From: Pythium myriotylum
Taxonomy: Eukaryota; Oomycota; Peronosporomycetes; Pythiales; Pythiaceae
Assembly: GCA_023091665.1 (NCBI GenBank)
Contig: JALJCQ010000001.1
Span: 3,472,001 to 3,536,000, forward strand
DNA: 64,000 nucleotides
Direction: 5' to 3'
Made by a program: the position numbers and the translations under genes. The notes beneath the pieces were generated by a model. That model was not told where the DNA came from and searched no databases. It saw only the letters and a program-made list of their open reading frames with translations. Position 1 is the stretch's first letter. The number at the start of each line of letters is the position of its first letter. Positions 11,369-22,343 of the stretch are shown here, piece after piece.

Positions 11369-11853
11369 GGAGCGACGACGACGATGGCGTGCGGCGAGTA
11401 TGCGACGCAGTTCATTCGAAATGAGCTGCTCGGTTGTGGAGCGAACATAGACGGATCACCCGAGTAGTCAGACGCGGGTGGATGGGACCTGGACCCAGTG
11501 GCCGGGCCACATGGCCATGTGGGACGACATGGCCAAGAGCTCTCGACCCCGTCTGTGACGTGTGGAGAAGCAACGCAAGAAAACCGGCAAAGGCGATGGA
11601 TTGGAAGAGGCTCTATTTGCTACGAACTGACGCGATCTGCACGCCTCGAACTATAAAGAGCACGCGGGAGACTCGACATCGAAGAAACATTCAGGACAGG
11701 GGCGGTAAATAGGGGTGGGGTGGGGGGGAAGCGACGCTGGCGTCGCGAACGTTCGGACGGGGAAGGTACTCGATCTTGCTCCTTCGCGTGGGGAAGTCGA
11801 GTCGAGGCCATGGGAGGCGGGGCGGTCCATGGCGTCGGTAGAGAAGAGTGGAA
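11369..11853. other. intergenic between PCM4 and PCM5
   Basis: 485 bases upstream of PCM4 and downstream of PCM5. It contains a perfect 16-base palindrome at 11507-11522; otherwise nothing seen. Confidence 0.5.
11507..11522. promoter_or_regulatory. perfect 16-bp palindrome upstream of PCM4
   Basis: CCACATGGCCATGTGG lies about 140 bases upstream of the PCM4 start codon; further GGCC/CATGGCC pieces flank it. It could be a dimeric protein-binding site or chance; the position is the only support. Confidence 0.3.
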
Positions 11854-13119
11854 TCACACCATGTTGACTTCCTCTTGTTCAAACTCAAAGTCACTGTCGA
11901 AGGACGGCGCCGAAGGCTCGACGTCGCTGTCCTCGTGCTGAGGCGACATGGGCGGCGCACTGGCCTCGACGACACGAGCGCCCATGACAGGAGCGGCGAG
12001 CACTGTCACTTCAGGATTCACCCCTGGCTGCGTGTCGAGCAGGTCGACGAAATGGTGCTTTGGAGACACTTGGGCTCCGTCGAGAAGCAGGTTCTCTTTC
12101 TTGATCTGGTTGCGCCGTAGAGACTGCCAGCCGGGGAGGTTGAGCCGGCCGGGTCGAGAGGCTGCAGCCGTGGTCTCGGCCGATCCTCCATTACTGCCTC
12201 CGTTCTCACCGCCACTGTTAGCCTGTTGCTGTTGCAACGCCTCCTCTCGTCTTCGGCTCTCGAGGCGATGGCTGCGTACGACGAGAATGCCCACGACGAC
12301 CACGAGCGCCGGGATGCCCCCCATGGTCCACACATCACGCCAGTTCACGCCGCCGCTCTGGTTGTTTGCGTCTCCATCCTTTGGCGGCGGCGGCGGCTCC
12401 TTCGCCGAGAACATTTTCGGTCGAGGCGGCGGCCCGCAGCGCATGCCACCGGCGAGCGCCTCCCATCCGGTGGCTTCGCACGACGCGATGCAGATGCAGT
12501 CGTTCGCGCCGACACAGAAGCGGCTGTCGCTCACGTCTCCGGCGAACACGGTCTTCTTGCACTCGAGGCAGGTCGCGTCGCCCACGGGGCAGTACGTGGC
12601 GTTCTTGGCTGGGAAATGGTACCGCAGCGTCTGGTTCGAGGCCGTGGCGCCCGAGCCCGTGAGGTTGAACTCAAAGGCCTTGTGGTAGTCGAGCGCCGGC
12701 TCGTAGCCGTCCTTGGTCATGTTGATGCAGGCGCCAAACTGGTTGACCATGCACCCGTCCATCTCGAGGCAGTCGCGGCAGGAGCGCGGCTTGCTGCAGC
12801 CGCGCTTGGAGCGCGCGTAGTAGCCGCAGGTCGCCGGCACGATCTCGTCGTCGTCGGGCCAGCTCGAGTCGTTGCGCGGGTGGCCAAAGTCCCAGCGCCA
12901 GCCCGAGCCGGGGCGGCCGTCGCTGCCTTCGCCCTTGGAGTCGGCGTGGGCCTTGCCGAGCCCGTCAAAGTCGCCGGCCACGGACGAGGCCGACGTCTGG
13001 ACGTCGCTGAACGCGAGCACGGGCGCCGTCGACGAGGCCATGATCAGAGAAAGCGCCACTGAGCAGCTACGCGGCCAGCGGCTGCCGCGACGGCGAGCGG
13101 CGTCGCGATCAGCGTGCAT
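11854..13119 (-). CDS. PCM5: one-module PSI-like membrane protein with a signal peptide, intronless
   Basis: Start chosen at the ATG at 13119 (421 aa), because what follows is a good signal peptide: basic n-region (RRRGSRWPR), hydrophobic core (SVALSLIMAS) and a VLA cleavage site. The frame extends further upstream without an ATG that improves it. The single module reads through CSKPRSCRDCLEMDGCMVNQFGAC with no intron, so the family intron is absent here. Second half: ATYCPVGDATCLEC and FCVGANDCICIASC. TM helix near VWTMGGIPALVVVVGILVV. Tail: GW box GRLNLPGWQSLRRNQIKKE, then SAPPMSPQ and EPSAPSF motifs. The only member with a convincing cleavable signal peptide, so it anchors the topology of the family: modules outside, GW box inside. 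Confidence 0.85.
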   Translation of the reverse strand: MHADRDAARRRGSRWPRSCSVALSLIMASSTAPVLAFSDVQTSASSVAGDFDGLGKAHADSKGEGSDGRPGSGWRWDFGHPRNDSSWPDDDEIVPATCGYYARSKRGCSKPRSCRDCLEMDGCMVNQFGACINMTKDGYEPALDYHKAFEFNLTGSGATASNQTLRYHFPAKNATYCPVGDATCLECKKTVFAGDVSDSRFCVGANDCICIASCEATGWEALAGGMRCGPPPRPKMFSAKEPPPPPKDGDANNQSGGVNWRDVWTMGGIPALVVVVGILVVRSHRLESRRREEALQQQQANSGGENGGSNGGSAETTAAASRPGRLNLPGWQSLRRNQIKKENLLLDGAQVSPKHHFVDLLDTQPGVNPEVTVLAAPVMGARVVEASAPPMSPQHEDSDVEPSAPSFDSDFEFEQEEVNMV

Positions 13120-14070
13120 GGCGAGGCGGAAGAATCGCGGATTGAGCAGCGCACGGGATGTAGAGGAAGAAACGGCGTATGGGCACTTGGAGACGAGCCC
13201 GTGGGCGCGCGCGGGAAATGCATCCCTGTTGAATTCGCTTGTGATCACTGCATGTTTTATATTGTAGTATTGGAGGTATAAACTGTTATAAAGAATAGTC
13301 ATTGAAAAGATGATACAGAAGATGGTGCGTTGGTGGAGAGGGGTCGGCGCTGAACACCGTCGAGCCAGACCATTGTGGTTGGGTGGGCGCCGGCCACATG
13401 GTGCAAGTGGCGGACGTGGACAACCCTACCCCTTATGACAGCATCAGACGCGTCAGCCATCAACTGAGTCCACTGCTTGAAACAGACGTTTTCTGGGACC
13501 GTCCCACATTTCATGATGTGGACCACGTACTGTACATTTTTTTGTCATAAGCCTCTCACTTCAAGTCCCACGTGGCCAGGGTCTCCTCAAGATACCTCTC
13601 GTTCTTATGTGTCAACCGTGTCGAGCCCTCCTTCAAACGTTGTCGGCTGTTGCTTCGTGTATCTTCACCACTTGTGATCTGTCAACTCGTCCGCTCGTCC
13701 GTTCTAGTCTTCTTTTTTTTTTCGATGGCTTCGTTCTGACAAGTATCTCTTCAGGAGCTCACTTTGGCATCCAACATCTCGAGTTCTTTGCAGCAAATCC
13801 AAAGAGAAAGACCATTGCGAGGAAGCCAATCTCGAGTGGCGGATCCACCGCGATGACTTGATCGGCACGCGATCTCGTGTCGTGTCGCTGGAATGATTTG
13901 GGATGCATAAACCGTCCACACGCTGAGTTGGGAGTCGCTAAATATTTCGACACGTCCATCTTCCCACCTTGTTTGTGTGGAGGCGTCGCCTTCTCGAGAG
14001 GCAACGTCACAGGCTGCGTGTTTGGATGGATCTTGATCACTTTCGATTCATTGGGCTTCTTCTCAGCATC
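13120..14070. other. intergenic between divergent PCM5 and PCM6
   Basis: 951 bases containing both promoters. The frame just upstream of the PCM6 ATG is open and hydrophobic (FIGLLLSI), with an ATG at about 14023, so a longer PCM6 N-terminus is possible. Nothing else recognised. Confidence 0.45.
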
Positions 14071-14974
14071 ATGAACACACCGACACCGACACAATACACG
14101 CCACCCGAGTCGTGTATGTACGTGTTCGATCCCGTGACAAGGTGCGAGAGCCAGCGGCCGTGTGGCTCGTGTCTGCAAAAGACAGTGCGTCTTGACTCTT
14201 GTCGACATCTCAGCGAGGCAAGGAATGACTCTGTTGTGTTCATAGGGATGCATGATTGGCGTGCGTGGGGCATGTCAGCCCGCTAGCGTTAGGTCAAGTG
14301 ATCCATCCTACTACAAACGCGCGGAAGATCTCGCCTTGACGCTGCCCGGCTTGAAAGATTCCACCAACACGACGGCTTTGAGGCAGATGCAGACCTGGGA
14401 GTTCCCGGCGAGTGACGTCAAGTATTGCTCCGTAGAGGACGCTGTGTGCAAGCAGTGTACTGAAGCCAACTTCTGGCTCCTAGATGGAGTCGAGAAGGAC
14501 AGTCGGTACTGTGTTGGTGACGATGGGTGCGTGTGCATCGCGAATTGCGGCACTACGATTCTCGATACAGTCTGCCAGAAGGCTATCGCTCCTTCACCAA
14601 GCGACGATGGGAGCAGTGGCTATATCCTCCCTCAAGTTCCAACTACAACGCCGGCGCCGACGTATTCCAGCCCAACGACACCAACCCCAACCACCACCAA
14701 CTCCAACTACATCGAGCCTGACTCTTATCAGATGTGGGACCGCTTCGACAGGAACGTCATTATCGCCGCCGTTGTTCTTGGCGTGATGCTCGTGTGTTGC
14801 TGTTGCTTTGGTGTCTGGCTAAGACGTCGACGACGAGCACGCGTGGCGGAAGCTCATCCGATGAACGAGTTGGAGATCATTCCGATGGCCATCCTTGTGG
14901 GACCACTGGAAGGTTCGCTAGGTCACTTCGAATCCCGACCTGTAGAAGACCGCTACAGAGAAATGCACGACTAA
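14071..14974 (+). CDS. PCM6: one-module PSI-like membrane protein, inner class
   Basis: Exons 14071-14184 and 14246-14974; 280 aa; phase-0 intron of 61 nt at the family position (CGSCLQKT | GCMIGVRGAC). Exon 1 is short and starts MNTPTPTQ like its inner-class relatives. The second half of the module is KYCSVEDAVCKQC, then YCVGDDGCVCIANC. A Thr/Pro-rich stalk (about 160-195) precedes one TM helix (VIIAAVVLGVMLVCCCCFGVWL) and a basic stop-transfer segment. The tail is about 50 residues, has no GW box and ends in DRYREMHD. First member of the inner class in this orientation. Confidence 0.83.
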
Positions 14975-14998
14975 ATTTTTGCATCTGCTGGTCGGCTT

Positions 14999-15032
14999 CG
15001 TACCTCGAGAGCTCAAAAGCTCTCGAGGTACG
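14999..15032. repeat. perfect 15-bp-arm hairpin
   Basis: CGTACCTCGAGAGCT, loop CAAA, AGCTCTCGAGGTACG, 25 bases after the PCM6 stop codon. It could be a 3' RNA structure or a small foldback element. Confidence 0.8.
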
Positions 15033-15308
15033 ACCCCCTTAGAGTTAGAACTCTGGGAAGGTCCGAGCGCTGGAGCTCGAGTGCATGCGTAGGGCCCTCC
15101 GCCTCCATGCTCCTGACTTGGATGCTTCGATAATGCGCAGCACTAGTCCGAAGCGATGGATGGTTTGATACTTTAACAACACAAAGGAATGGCAGGGGTA
15201 CCAGAATATAATATCGAATTGATTGTGACGATGTCAGAGGCAATAGTTAATTATTCAGTATGCACGATAGCAATAATACTTATTGCAATAACTGCAGTGT
15301 ATTGACCA

Positions 15309-15684
15309 TTATGGGACCAACGTAGAAGCGTTCCACATCTCCCGATTTGCCTTCAAGAAGATGAGCATTTCAAAGTTGGCTGGGAGCATTGCCGAGCGGG
15401 GTTCCGACAAGACAAACTTACACTCAGAAAAAAGGCGTTCACAATCGTTGCTAGTCGGAGGAATGCACCGCAAGAGTGGCGAATACACAATCGCACGTGG
15501 GTTCGTGCGGGGTTTCTTCACGGAGGATCTCTGTCGCGAAATCCACTTCAGACCAACCTAACAAGTGGTGAGCGGCGAATCGAAAGAGTAGGGAAGGATT
15601 GAGCAAACAAACATGACGAAGCGTACGGTCAAGATTGAATCGAGTGAGGTACGATTGATTGAGCATACAGAGAAGGAGGAACAT
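15309..15684 (-). pseudogene. hAT-type transposase C-terminal remnant
   Basis: Minus-strand frames carry the hallmark of the hAT dimerisation region: CIPPTSNDCERLFSECK, then RSAMLPANFEMLIFLK and NREMW. Upstream sequence (RFAAHHLLGWSEVDFATE) is in a different frame, so a frameshift separates the two parts. Only the last 120 or so residues of a transposase remain. Catalytic parts and terminal inverted repeats were not found nearby. This is a dead fragment inside the array between PCM6 and PCM7. Confidence 0.7.
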
Positions 15685-15912
15685 GCCGTTAGAGTGTTAT
15701 GTGATCATAAACGTGTGGTGGCAAAGCCAGTCAATTATTATTGGCCAAATATTATATTTTACTGGAACCTCGACAAAAAATAATCCATAATTCAATACAA
15801 TACAATGACAAGTTACTGCAACTGAATAATTTTCTTGGAGCCCTGAGGAATGGGCTTCGATGAAGTGGGCGTTCTCTATGTCATCTTGTTTTAAAAATGA
15901 TTTCCAGTAAAA

Positions 15913-17158
15913 CTAAAGGGGCCGAACTTCGACATATACAGGAGAACCAGTACCATCTTGCTCCGAATCTATAGCTTGAACGCGCTGTACATGTCGCGCT
16001 GACGGCTCACGGCGCCGGTTGCATCGGTGGCATCCGTACAACGCGCCCAAGAAGATGCAGACAAAGAATGATACGAATCCCACGATTGGAAGAGATTCGG
16101 TAAAGCGCTCCCATCCTGATTGACCAGGACCTGCGTTGGCCCAGTCATCACGCTCGCAATTTGCCACTGCAATGCATCCACTTGGGGCTACACAGAAGCG
16201 ACTATCGCGCGATGATCGCCCGAGCCAATAATCCTCGTGGATACACTTCTGGTAGGTCAGACTGTCTTTGGGGCAGTACGTCGCTTGAAAGGCTGGAAAC
16301 TGCCAACGCTGAGTCTGCTGAAGGCCCGTCGCGTTGAGCTCGCGTGCTGTGGGGAGAGTGAGGTTGTATGTGAACGCGAGGTGATAGTCAAGCTCAGCCG
16401 AAGGATTCACGTCCGGCTCACAGTATCCATCAGTGCCGATGCGACAGCCCTATAAAGCGACCCATTAGTTGAGAGACCCGTTTTATTCGCAGCGCATCTA
16501 CATACCGGCGTTGTGGCGCATTCACTACAGCTTCGGAAAGGGTAGCTTAGTTGCGATGGGAATTGCTTCACGTACCGGCAATGATCATACGATGGCGTGA
16601 CAGTCACAGTAGGCACGGTCGAGTTTTGCTTCGCTTGGGGTGCCGTGCACACAGGCTCCGGTTGCGCATCTTTGAACTCGCAATTCATCACGCAGATACA
16701 GCCACCGCTGCCGACACAAAAGCGACTGTCGGCGATCATGCCGCCGGGGCCAGCCCAGAACTTGGCCTGGATACACTCCTTGCACACGGAATCACTCGCA
16801 GCACAATACGTCGCATCAAAAGCCCCGAATTCCCACGCTTGGGTTTTGCGACGTGTCGCTTCATCAGCGTCTTTTGCAGCTGGTAGTGTCTGGTTATTGC
16901 GGAAGGCCCATGTGAAGTTGGTTCCGTAGTTGTTGATCGTGTTGCTTTGACAAACGCCCTCGGATCCGATCTTGCAACCCTACAGAGTGTCCATAGCTTG
17001 GTTACAGAGGCAGCAGACACGATGAGTACAGTTGAGATGGACCATACTGGAGTCTGAAGGCAGCTCGCGCACCCGCGCAGGTTCCAGCAGTTCGTAGTCG
17101 CGTTCCACGACTCGAACTCGCACTGGTCGGACACGGGCGCAAGTGTAGACGCGTTCAT
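15913..17158 (-). CDS. PCM7: two-module PSI-like membrane protein, inner class
   Basis: Minus-strand exons 17158-17048, 16979-16506 and 16449-15913; 373 aa; phase-0 introns of 68 and 56 nt at the family position in both modules. Starts MNASTLAPVSDQCEFESW; module 1 has CWNLRGCASCLQTP | GCKIGSEGVC, YCAASDSVCKEC and FCVGSGGCICVMNC; module 2 has CRYVKQFPSQ, RSCSECATTP | GCRIGTDGYC and FCVAPSGCIAVANC (one C to A change in the CVC element). TM helix: SLPIVGFVSFFVCIFLGAL. The short tail ends SPVYVEVRPL. Transcribed away from PCM8, sharing a 498-bp promoter region. The first 37 residues contain no signal peptide. Confidence 0.85.
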
Positions 17159-17656
17159 TTCGCGTCGGACTGGGAATCGGCAAGTGTCGTGCAAAGTGCA
17201 AGACACGAACCCTGAAGTGAGGAGGAGACACTCGCAGAAGGGAGCCTCTTCAACTGGGTGCACTGGATAGCACGCTTGAGGTGACGTAATAGCTGAACCC
17301 ATCATCCATAAATTTTACGTGATGATGACAGATTAGTTGAGAAGTCACCAAACAATGCATAACCGTTATGATATGATTCGTTAAGTTTAGTATTATTCTG
17401 TTAATTAGATACAAGGTTTACCTCTATAAAAAGATTAGATGTATAATACGATCATAGTGATTTATCTGTGATCTCGTTAGAATGCTGGCAGACAGTGGGA
17501 TGTGTGGCCTTCTTTTGATGCCGTTGACTGATGTGATATGAATCTTGGTGGGGTGTGTTCCCCCAGACCACCATCCAGAGTTTCTGGCATGGCTCGTGTC
17601 CATCTCCTTGCACGAGTCTCACCACGTTTCTTGTCGTCATTCTCAATTTGTTCGCA
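17159..17656. other. divergent promoter region of PCM7 and PCM8
   Basis: 498 bases, AT-rich in the middle (17300-17460). It contains the initiator-like element of PCM8 at 17637-17650. No gene seen. Confidence 0.5.
17637..17650 (+). promoter_or_regulatory. oomycete initiator (Inr + FPR)-like element of PCM8
   Basis: TCATTCTCAATTTG matches the known oomycete core promoter pattern (TCATTYY followed by CAWTTT) one base short. It sits 20 bases before the PCM8 ATG, so the transcript leader would be very short and the hydrophobic frame upstream would not be translated. Comparable TCAYTYY-type elements precede PCM13 (25408), PCM15 (28951) and the PCM12 pseudogene (23300). Confidence 0.55.
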
Positions 17657-18913
17657 ATGAACTCCACGTCTCCCATGCAAGCGCGTCCCTCGGACCAATG
17701 CGAGTTCGGCTCCTGGAATGATACAACGAAGTGCTGGAACATGCGCTCGTGCTCCGACTGCTTGCAACAACAGGTAAAAAAGCCACCATTGTGTCAGCAT
17801 GCTCTCGCATTGAAGAAACTAAGTCTACGTGGTTGAATCCGGCAGGGCTGCATGATTGGAGACAATGGCATTTGCCAAAGCAATGTCAACACCAACGCCA
17901 GATACCGAGACGCCTTCTACCAAAATCTAACGCTGCCAGCCGCCAAGGATCGCGACGAGAGCGCGCTACGTGTCAAGCAGAAGTGGGAATTCCCGGCCTT
18001 TGAGGTGACCTACTGCTCGAGCGATGACGAGATCTGCAACGAGTGCATCCGTGAGAAATTCTGGGTGCCGCCAGGGGGCCAACTGGCCGACAGTCGCTTC
18101 TGTCTGGGACGATACGACTGCGTCTGCATCATGAACTGCGAGTTCAACCACGCCAAGTCGATCTGTGTGGACGAAAAGACTGTCGTCACCGAGCCACCAG
18201 CACCGGTAGGGAGCCTCCCGACGGCAGACGAGTGTCGATACAAGTACAAGAGCTCCTCGACCTGTTACACTTATCGCAGTTGTAGTGAGTGTGCAGACAT
18301 GGCGGTGCGTACACGAGGATATACATGTTGGTTTCTCGTTTCTGACGCCTAATTGCAGGGCTGCCGCATTGGCACCGACGGATATTGTGAGCCTGATGCC
18401 TCACGCTCGAGTGAGTACGACTATCACCAAGCTATCACGAACAACGTGACGCTACCACTCGGTCGCGACCTCAACGCAACAGGCCTGCTGGCGCCTCAGC
18501 ACTGGCAGTTCCCTGCATCTGAGGTGACCTACTGTCCAAAGGAATCGCTCACGTGTCAGGAATGCGAGCGCGCCAAGTTCTGGCTGGACGGCACCGCAGC
18601 TCCCGACAGTCGGTTCTGCGTGGGCGTGAACGACTGTATCTGCGTGGCCAACTGTCCATCTGAAGACTCACTCACGTACTGTCCGTCCAGCAACAACAAC
18701 AACAATAGCCACAATGACGACTCAGAAAACATGGACGGGCTCGTGGTGTATGGGATTATCGCACTCGTGGGACTAATCCTGGGCGCCGTCGCGATTTGCG
18801 GTTGCATTTTTGCGGGCTGTCGACGAGTCGCCAGACCCCGCAGTCGATCGGACGCCCACGTCGAGATTTTGACCCCACTTCCAGACGGAGTACCACTTGC
18901 CCAGCGAGCATAG
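17657..18913 (+). CDS. PCM8: two-module PSI-like membrane protein, inner class
   Basis: Exons 17657-17773, 17846-18304 and 18359-18913; 376 aa; phase-0 introns of 72 and 54 nt at the family position. Starts MNSTSPMQ. Module 1: CEFGSWNDTTKCWNMRSC, SDCLQQQ | GCMIGDNGIC, TYCSSDDEICNEC, FCLGRYDCVCIMNC. Module 2: CRYKYKSSSTCYTYRSC, SECADMA | GCRIGTDGYC, TYCPKESLTCQEC, FCVGVNDCICVANC. An Asn-rich stalk, then a TM helix (VVYGIIALVGLILGAVAIC) and a 40-residue basic tail, without GW box or VYVEV (ends AHVEILTPLPDG...). Closest relative of PCM7 and PCM13. Confidence 0.86.
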
Positions 18914-19362
18914 CTTCTAATCGATCCCAAATAGAGAAATTTGCGTGAAAGTATCGTTGGCGATGAGAGAATCATGTTACTGTTCCAGTGTTACATTAGT
19001 TGCCGTTCTACGAGGGGATTGATGAAGTGGATTGTAGGGCTGATAGACTTCAGTACTGTACGAAAGTGGCTGTTGCTGGATAGATTTGTTCAATCCCTCG
19101 ATTGCTTATCCTCGAAGAACCTTGAAGTTTCTTCTATCAAGTACTTGTCTATCAGCGAGCACGGTCGAGGTATATTAACGTAGCGTTCCATCCGAATGAA
19201 TCTTCGCAGTGAGAGATGGGTACTGGATGGTGGATTGCAGTGAACCATTTTCCACCGCATATCCCGGGTCGAAGAATAAATATCGGCGGTTCTACATGCA
19301 ACGAAATCCCAACCAAGCTCGACGTGAGAAGGGCTTCAGTCGACAATTGAGGATCGAGAGCC
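18914..19362. other. intergenic upstream of PCM9
   Basis: 449 bases. 19190-19246 resembles the region before PCM11 (22205-22260) with mismatches, an older shared promoter segment; the last 16 bases belong to the identical block described below. Confidence 0.5.
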
Positions 19363-19710
19363 ATGAGTGGAGATGCACCTGTGTGGGACGAATGCAGACA
19401 CACGTCGAGGGATGAACGCCTATGCTACACATATAGATCCTGTATCGACTGTCTGAGCATAATGGTATGTACATTGTGTATGCACAGTCCGTGGACACAC
19501 GTCCACTCGTTCAGCATCTTCAGCGTCTAGAGACATCTAACGAGACATCCATGCACCCTCAGGGCTGTCGAGTCGGCACTGACGGCTACTGCGAGCGAGA
19601 CAACGTCACGACCACAGACCCACTGGACTTTCGCCATGGTCTCGAAGAGAATATCACTTGCTCCAACCTTCAGAACTGGACGATGAGCGAGACATTCTGT
19701 CCAGAAGACA
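19347..19710 (+). repeat. 364-bp identical duplicate block, copy 1
   Basis: Identical base for base, as far as I can read, to 22344-22707 (offset 2997). It covers exon 1, the 98-nt intron and the first half of exon 2 of PCM9. Identity stops abruptly at both ends. Confidence 0.88.
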
Positions 19711-20012
19711 CTATTCCTCACTGGGCCAGCCTCGGGGTTTCTCGTGACGATGAGGTGTCGGACGGAGCGGTGATTGCAATTTTTGGATCCATTGCTCTGA
19801 TTGGCCTCGGATTCCTCTTAGCTTTTTGTTGGTGTGCGAGCAACATCTACAAGTGTCACGCTCGTGCACAGGAGACGCGCAACAGGGCCCGACTTGAAGA
19901 ACTTCGCAGGGCCAGATCAGAGACTCTCGACGTCCAAATGGGGTCAGACTCAGGCTCGCCAGCAGCCGTGTACGTCGAAGTCAGGAGTCTGGCAGCACTA
20001 CACTCAACTTGA
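19363..20012 (+). CDS. PCM9: truncated-module PSI-like membrane protein
   Basis: Exons 19363-19464 and 19563-20012; 183 aa; phase-0 intron of 98 nt at the family position (CIDCLSIM | GCRVGTDGYC). The PSI half is intact. The second half stops after SETFCPED and lacks the C..C and FCVG..GCVC..C part, so the ectodomain is about half length. A TM helix (GAVIAIFGSIALIGLGFLLAF) and a basic tail with RLEELRRAR follow, then AAVYVEVRSL, the inner-class tyrosine motif. Shares its 5' half with PCM11 by a recent conversion or duplication. Confidence 0.78.
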
Positions 20013-20514
20013 GAAGCGGAGCAGCTTGGATCACATTTCGAGCTTTCGAAGCAGGACAGTCCATCATGTATATTTGACCGTGCAACAATTCCTTCTTTTT
20101 ACATACTTCAGAGAATCCTAGCATGATAGGTACACTGCTGCTTTTATATCTCAACGCGTTTCTTGTGTGCATCCCAGGATTGCCCAGGGCCAACTAATCA
20201 CCACCCACTTCTTTTTGCGGGCTTCTCGGAGCCTAAATCCTCGCCAATGTATGGAATAAAATCGCCAGTCGATAAGATCTCGATTCAAGAGTAGACTTCG
20301 ACTGGAATCTCACTTGACTTTCGGGCGCTGGCAATCTTCAAGAAGAGACTGCAGATTCGGAATTAGGTACTGTATGATGGAGTTGTTAAAGGAGATGACG
20401 CTGCCCTTCAACGTGGTTCATGCACAGAACTTACCGACTTTATGAATTATCGGCAAGGATGATGCCAGTCGCCGATTATACGCCGACAGTTACGCGTAGC
20501 TGATACCGCCTACC
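20013..20514. other. intergenic
   Basis: 502 bases between PCM9 and the PCM10 pseudogene; no gene seen. Confidence 0.5.
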
Positions 20515-20835
20515 ATGGGCGAATGTCAATGTACTTCGAGAGATGAGCGCCTCTGCTACGCTTTTCGATCTTGAGCAAATTGCCTAAGTACACTGGTATG
20601 TGAATCGTTCACAATCTGCCCTAACTAATGAAAATGCATTCACAGGGCTGTGAAATTGCCACCGATGGCTACTGTGAACTGGATGACGCCACAATCTCCG
20701 ATTCGCTCGACCACAGCCACACCCTCCAGAAGATTCATACTGGTTTCTACCTCCAACGGACCAAGCAGTGACACTTCCCGGCGTCCCAAGTCTCATACTG
20801 CACGGATGCACCTAGACACCCTTAGAGACACTAAA
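20515..20835 (+). pseudogene. PCM10 pseudogene, related to PCM9/PCM11
   Basis: Exon-1-like 20515-20595 reads MGECQCTSRDERLCYAFRS, then TGA, then ANCLSTL. A GTATGT donor and a CAG acceptor at 20645 are still in place. The second exon (from 20646) gives GCEIATDGYCELDD..., TGA where a Trp codon stands in paralogues (Q.HFPAS), then SYCTDAP and TAG. No TM or tail follows. At least three in-frame stops make it non-functional. Confidence 0.82.
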
Positions 20836-21074
20836 GAGTGGACGAAGAATCAATTATACGATCCACTACCGGACGTGGCATAGGTTTGTAGCGTGTACGA
20901 GTTTCTTGCCCGCATTCGTCACCAACGCATAAATTTTCGTCGTGACTGTGGTCCAGATCTACAGCGACCTCCAAACGAAGCTCAACTTACATCATTACTC
21001 GCTGTGAACGTTTTTCTTCTTTGATTCCACGATGCATACACCCGCGCTAGGACAAACTCAAAGTCATCAACGGT

Positions 21075-21104
21075 GGTAGCGACGCATTAAAATGCGTCGC
21101 TACC
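21075..21104. repeat. perfect hairpin, 14-bp arms
   Basis: GGTAGCGACGCATT, AA, AATGCGTCGCTACC. Same compact style as the hairpin after PCM6. Confidence 0.8.
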
Positions 21105-21306
21105 ATCCCTTATCACTATCATTGCGGTCACCAGCGTCGTGCCCACAATGAGCGCTCGTCATCCAAGTCGTATTGGCAGCATTTGCAGCACCGACAAGAG
21201 CCATGATCCATCCAACATGCCTGCTTGCAAAATTTGACGCCCGTTTCAATCAACTCGGTCTCTACAAGATCAAGCATGAATCGTCCATCTATCCACAACA
21301 CATACG

Positions 21307-21690
21307 TCAATATGTACGTTGCACTAAGAACTTTTGGTTGCGCGTTCGCACCTTAAACTTCAATCTTAGTGGATTGTTGGCCGTCCATGTAGTCGCCTCA
21401 ACTGCCATCACAGGCTGATCCAACGATAAGCTTTCATCTTCAAAGCCAAGAAAACTTCTCTTCCCGAACACTGGGTCTTCGAATGCCGCACGAACCAATT
21501 CACTTAGAGTTGTTCCGACGGGAATTTTTGCTGGCCACGCGATGCCGTTTTAGTTACGCACATACACTCGGACTGTAGTCGCTGGGGTGACCGAAGTCAC
21601 TGCCGGTTGTTTGTGTGGGCTGATCAATGGAATTTCCGCATCCACTCGAGATGCACGTGGTGTTGCGCCTGTAGTGCCGTTCATCGTCAT
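21307..21690 (-). pseudogene. interrupted gene remnant, function unknown
   Basis: A minus-strand frame from the ATG at 21690 runs 127 codons to 21307 with a single TAA at 21552-21550. The part around the stop (VRVYVRN, stop, NGIAWPAKIPVGTTLSEL) followed by SFLGFEDESLSL and LRLKFKV has the feel of a small ubiquitin/PB1-like fold, which is inference. Coherent sequence on both sides of the stop suggests a recently inactivated gene or exon. Confidence 0.35.
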
Positions 21691-22343
21691 GTTTTGTCGC
21701 GTTCTCGAGTGCTTTTCACAATTCATTTTCTCAGTTCATGTTGCACCTCAATAATATGATGGATTTTTACTCTAGAAACCTCTCGATCAATGTAGGCTTA
21801 AAAAATCGGATGAGTCACCACCGAGTCACTACCTAGCTTGATTCACACGCTTGCAGCTTTCGCGTGTCGATCCTTTGTACACATTCCTGTGGTTCTCATC
21901 GCGAACAAGTCGCCATCCATTTTTTGTCGGACCTCTCGCAAATTAGACCTGCCGTTTACCTTTTCTCTAACTCCCATGTCAGAGCTGTAGCTCTAGGTGA
22001 GGAGTACTACAGTAATGTATGCCACGTTAATCGACCTGCGACTATGATGAGATGGGTCGCGGATGACGGATGGGCAGAACGACGAAACTGCCTGTGTGTT
22101 TCGTTCTATGCCGTGATTACTTATACCGAAGAACCTCCAAGCTTTTCCGTCCAGTTACCGCGCCACTACTTCTTTGAAATTGAAGCACCTTTTCATACTT
22201 CGAAGTAGGAATGAATCTTCGCACTTGGAGATGGACACTGGATAGTGGATTGCGGTGAAATCTCAAAGTTTCAACAAGGTCTGAATCCCACATGGCGTCC
22301 TTCGATCGAAGTGATCTCCGAGCGAGCTTGGCCAGTCTACGAT

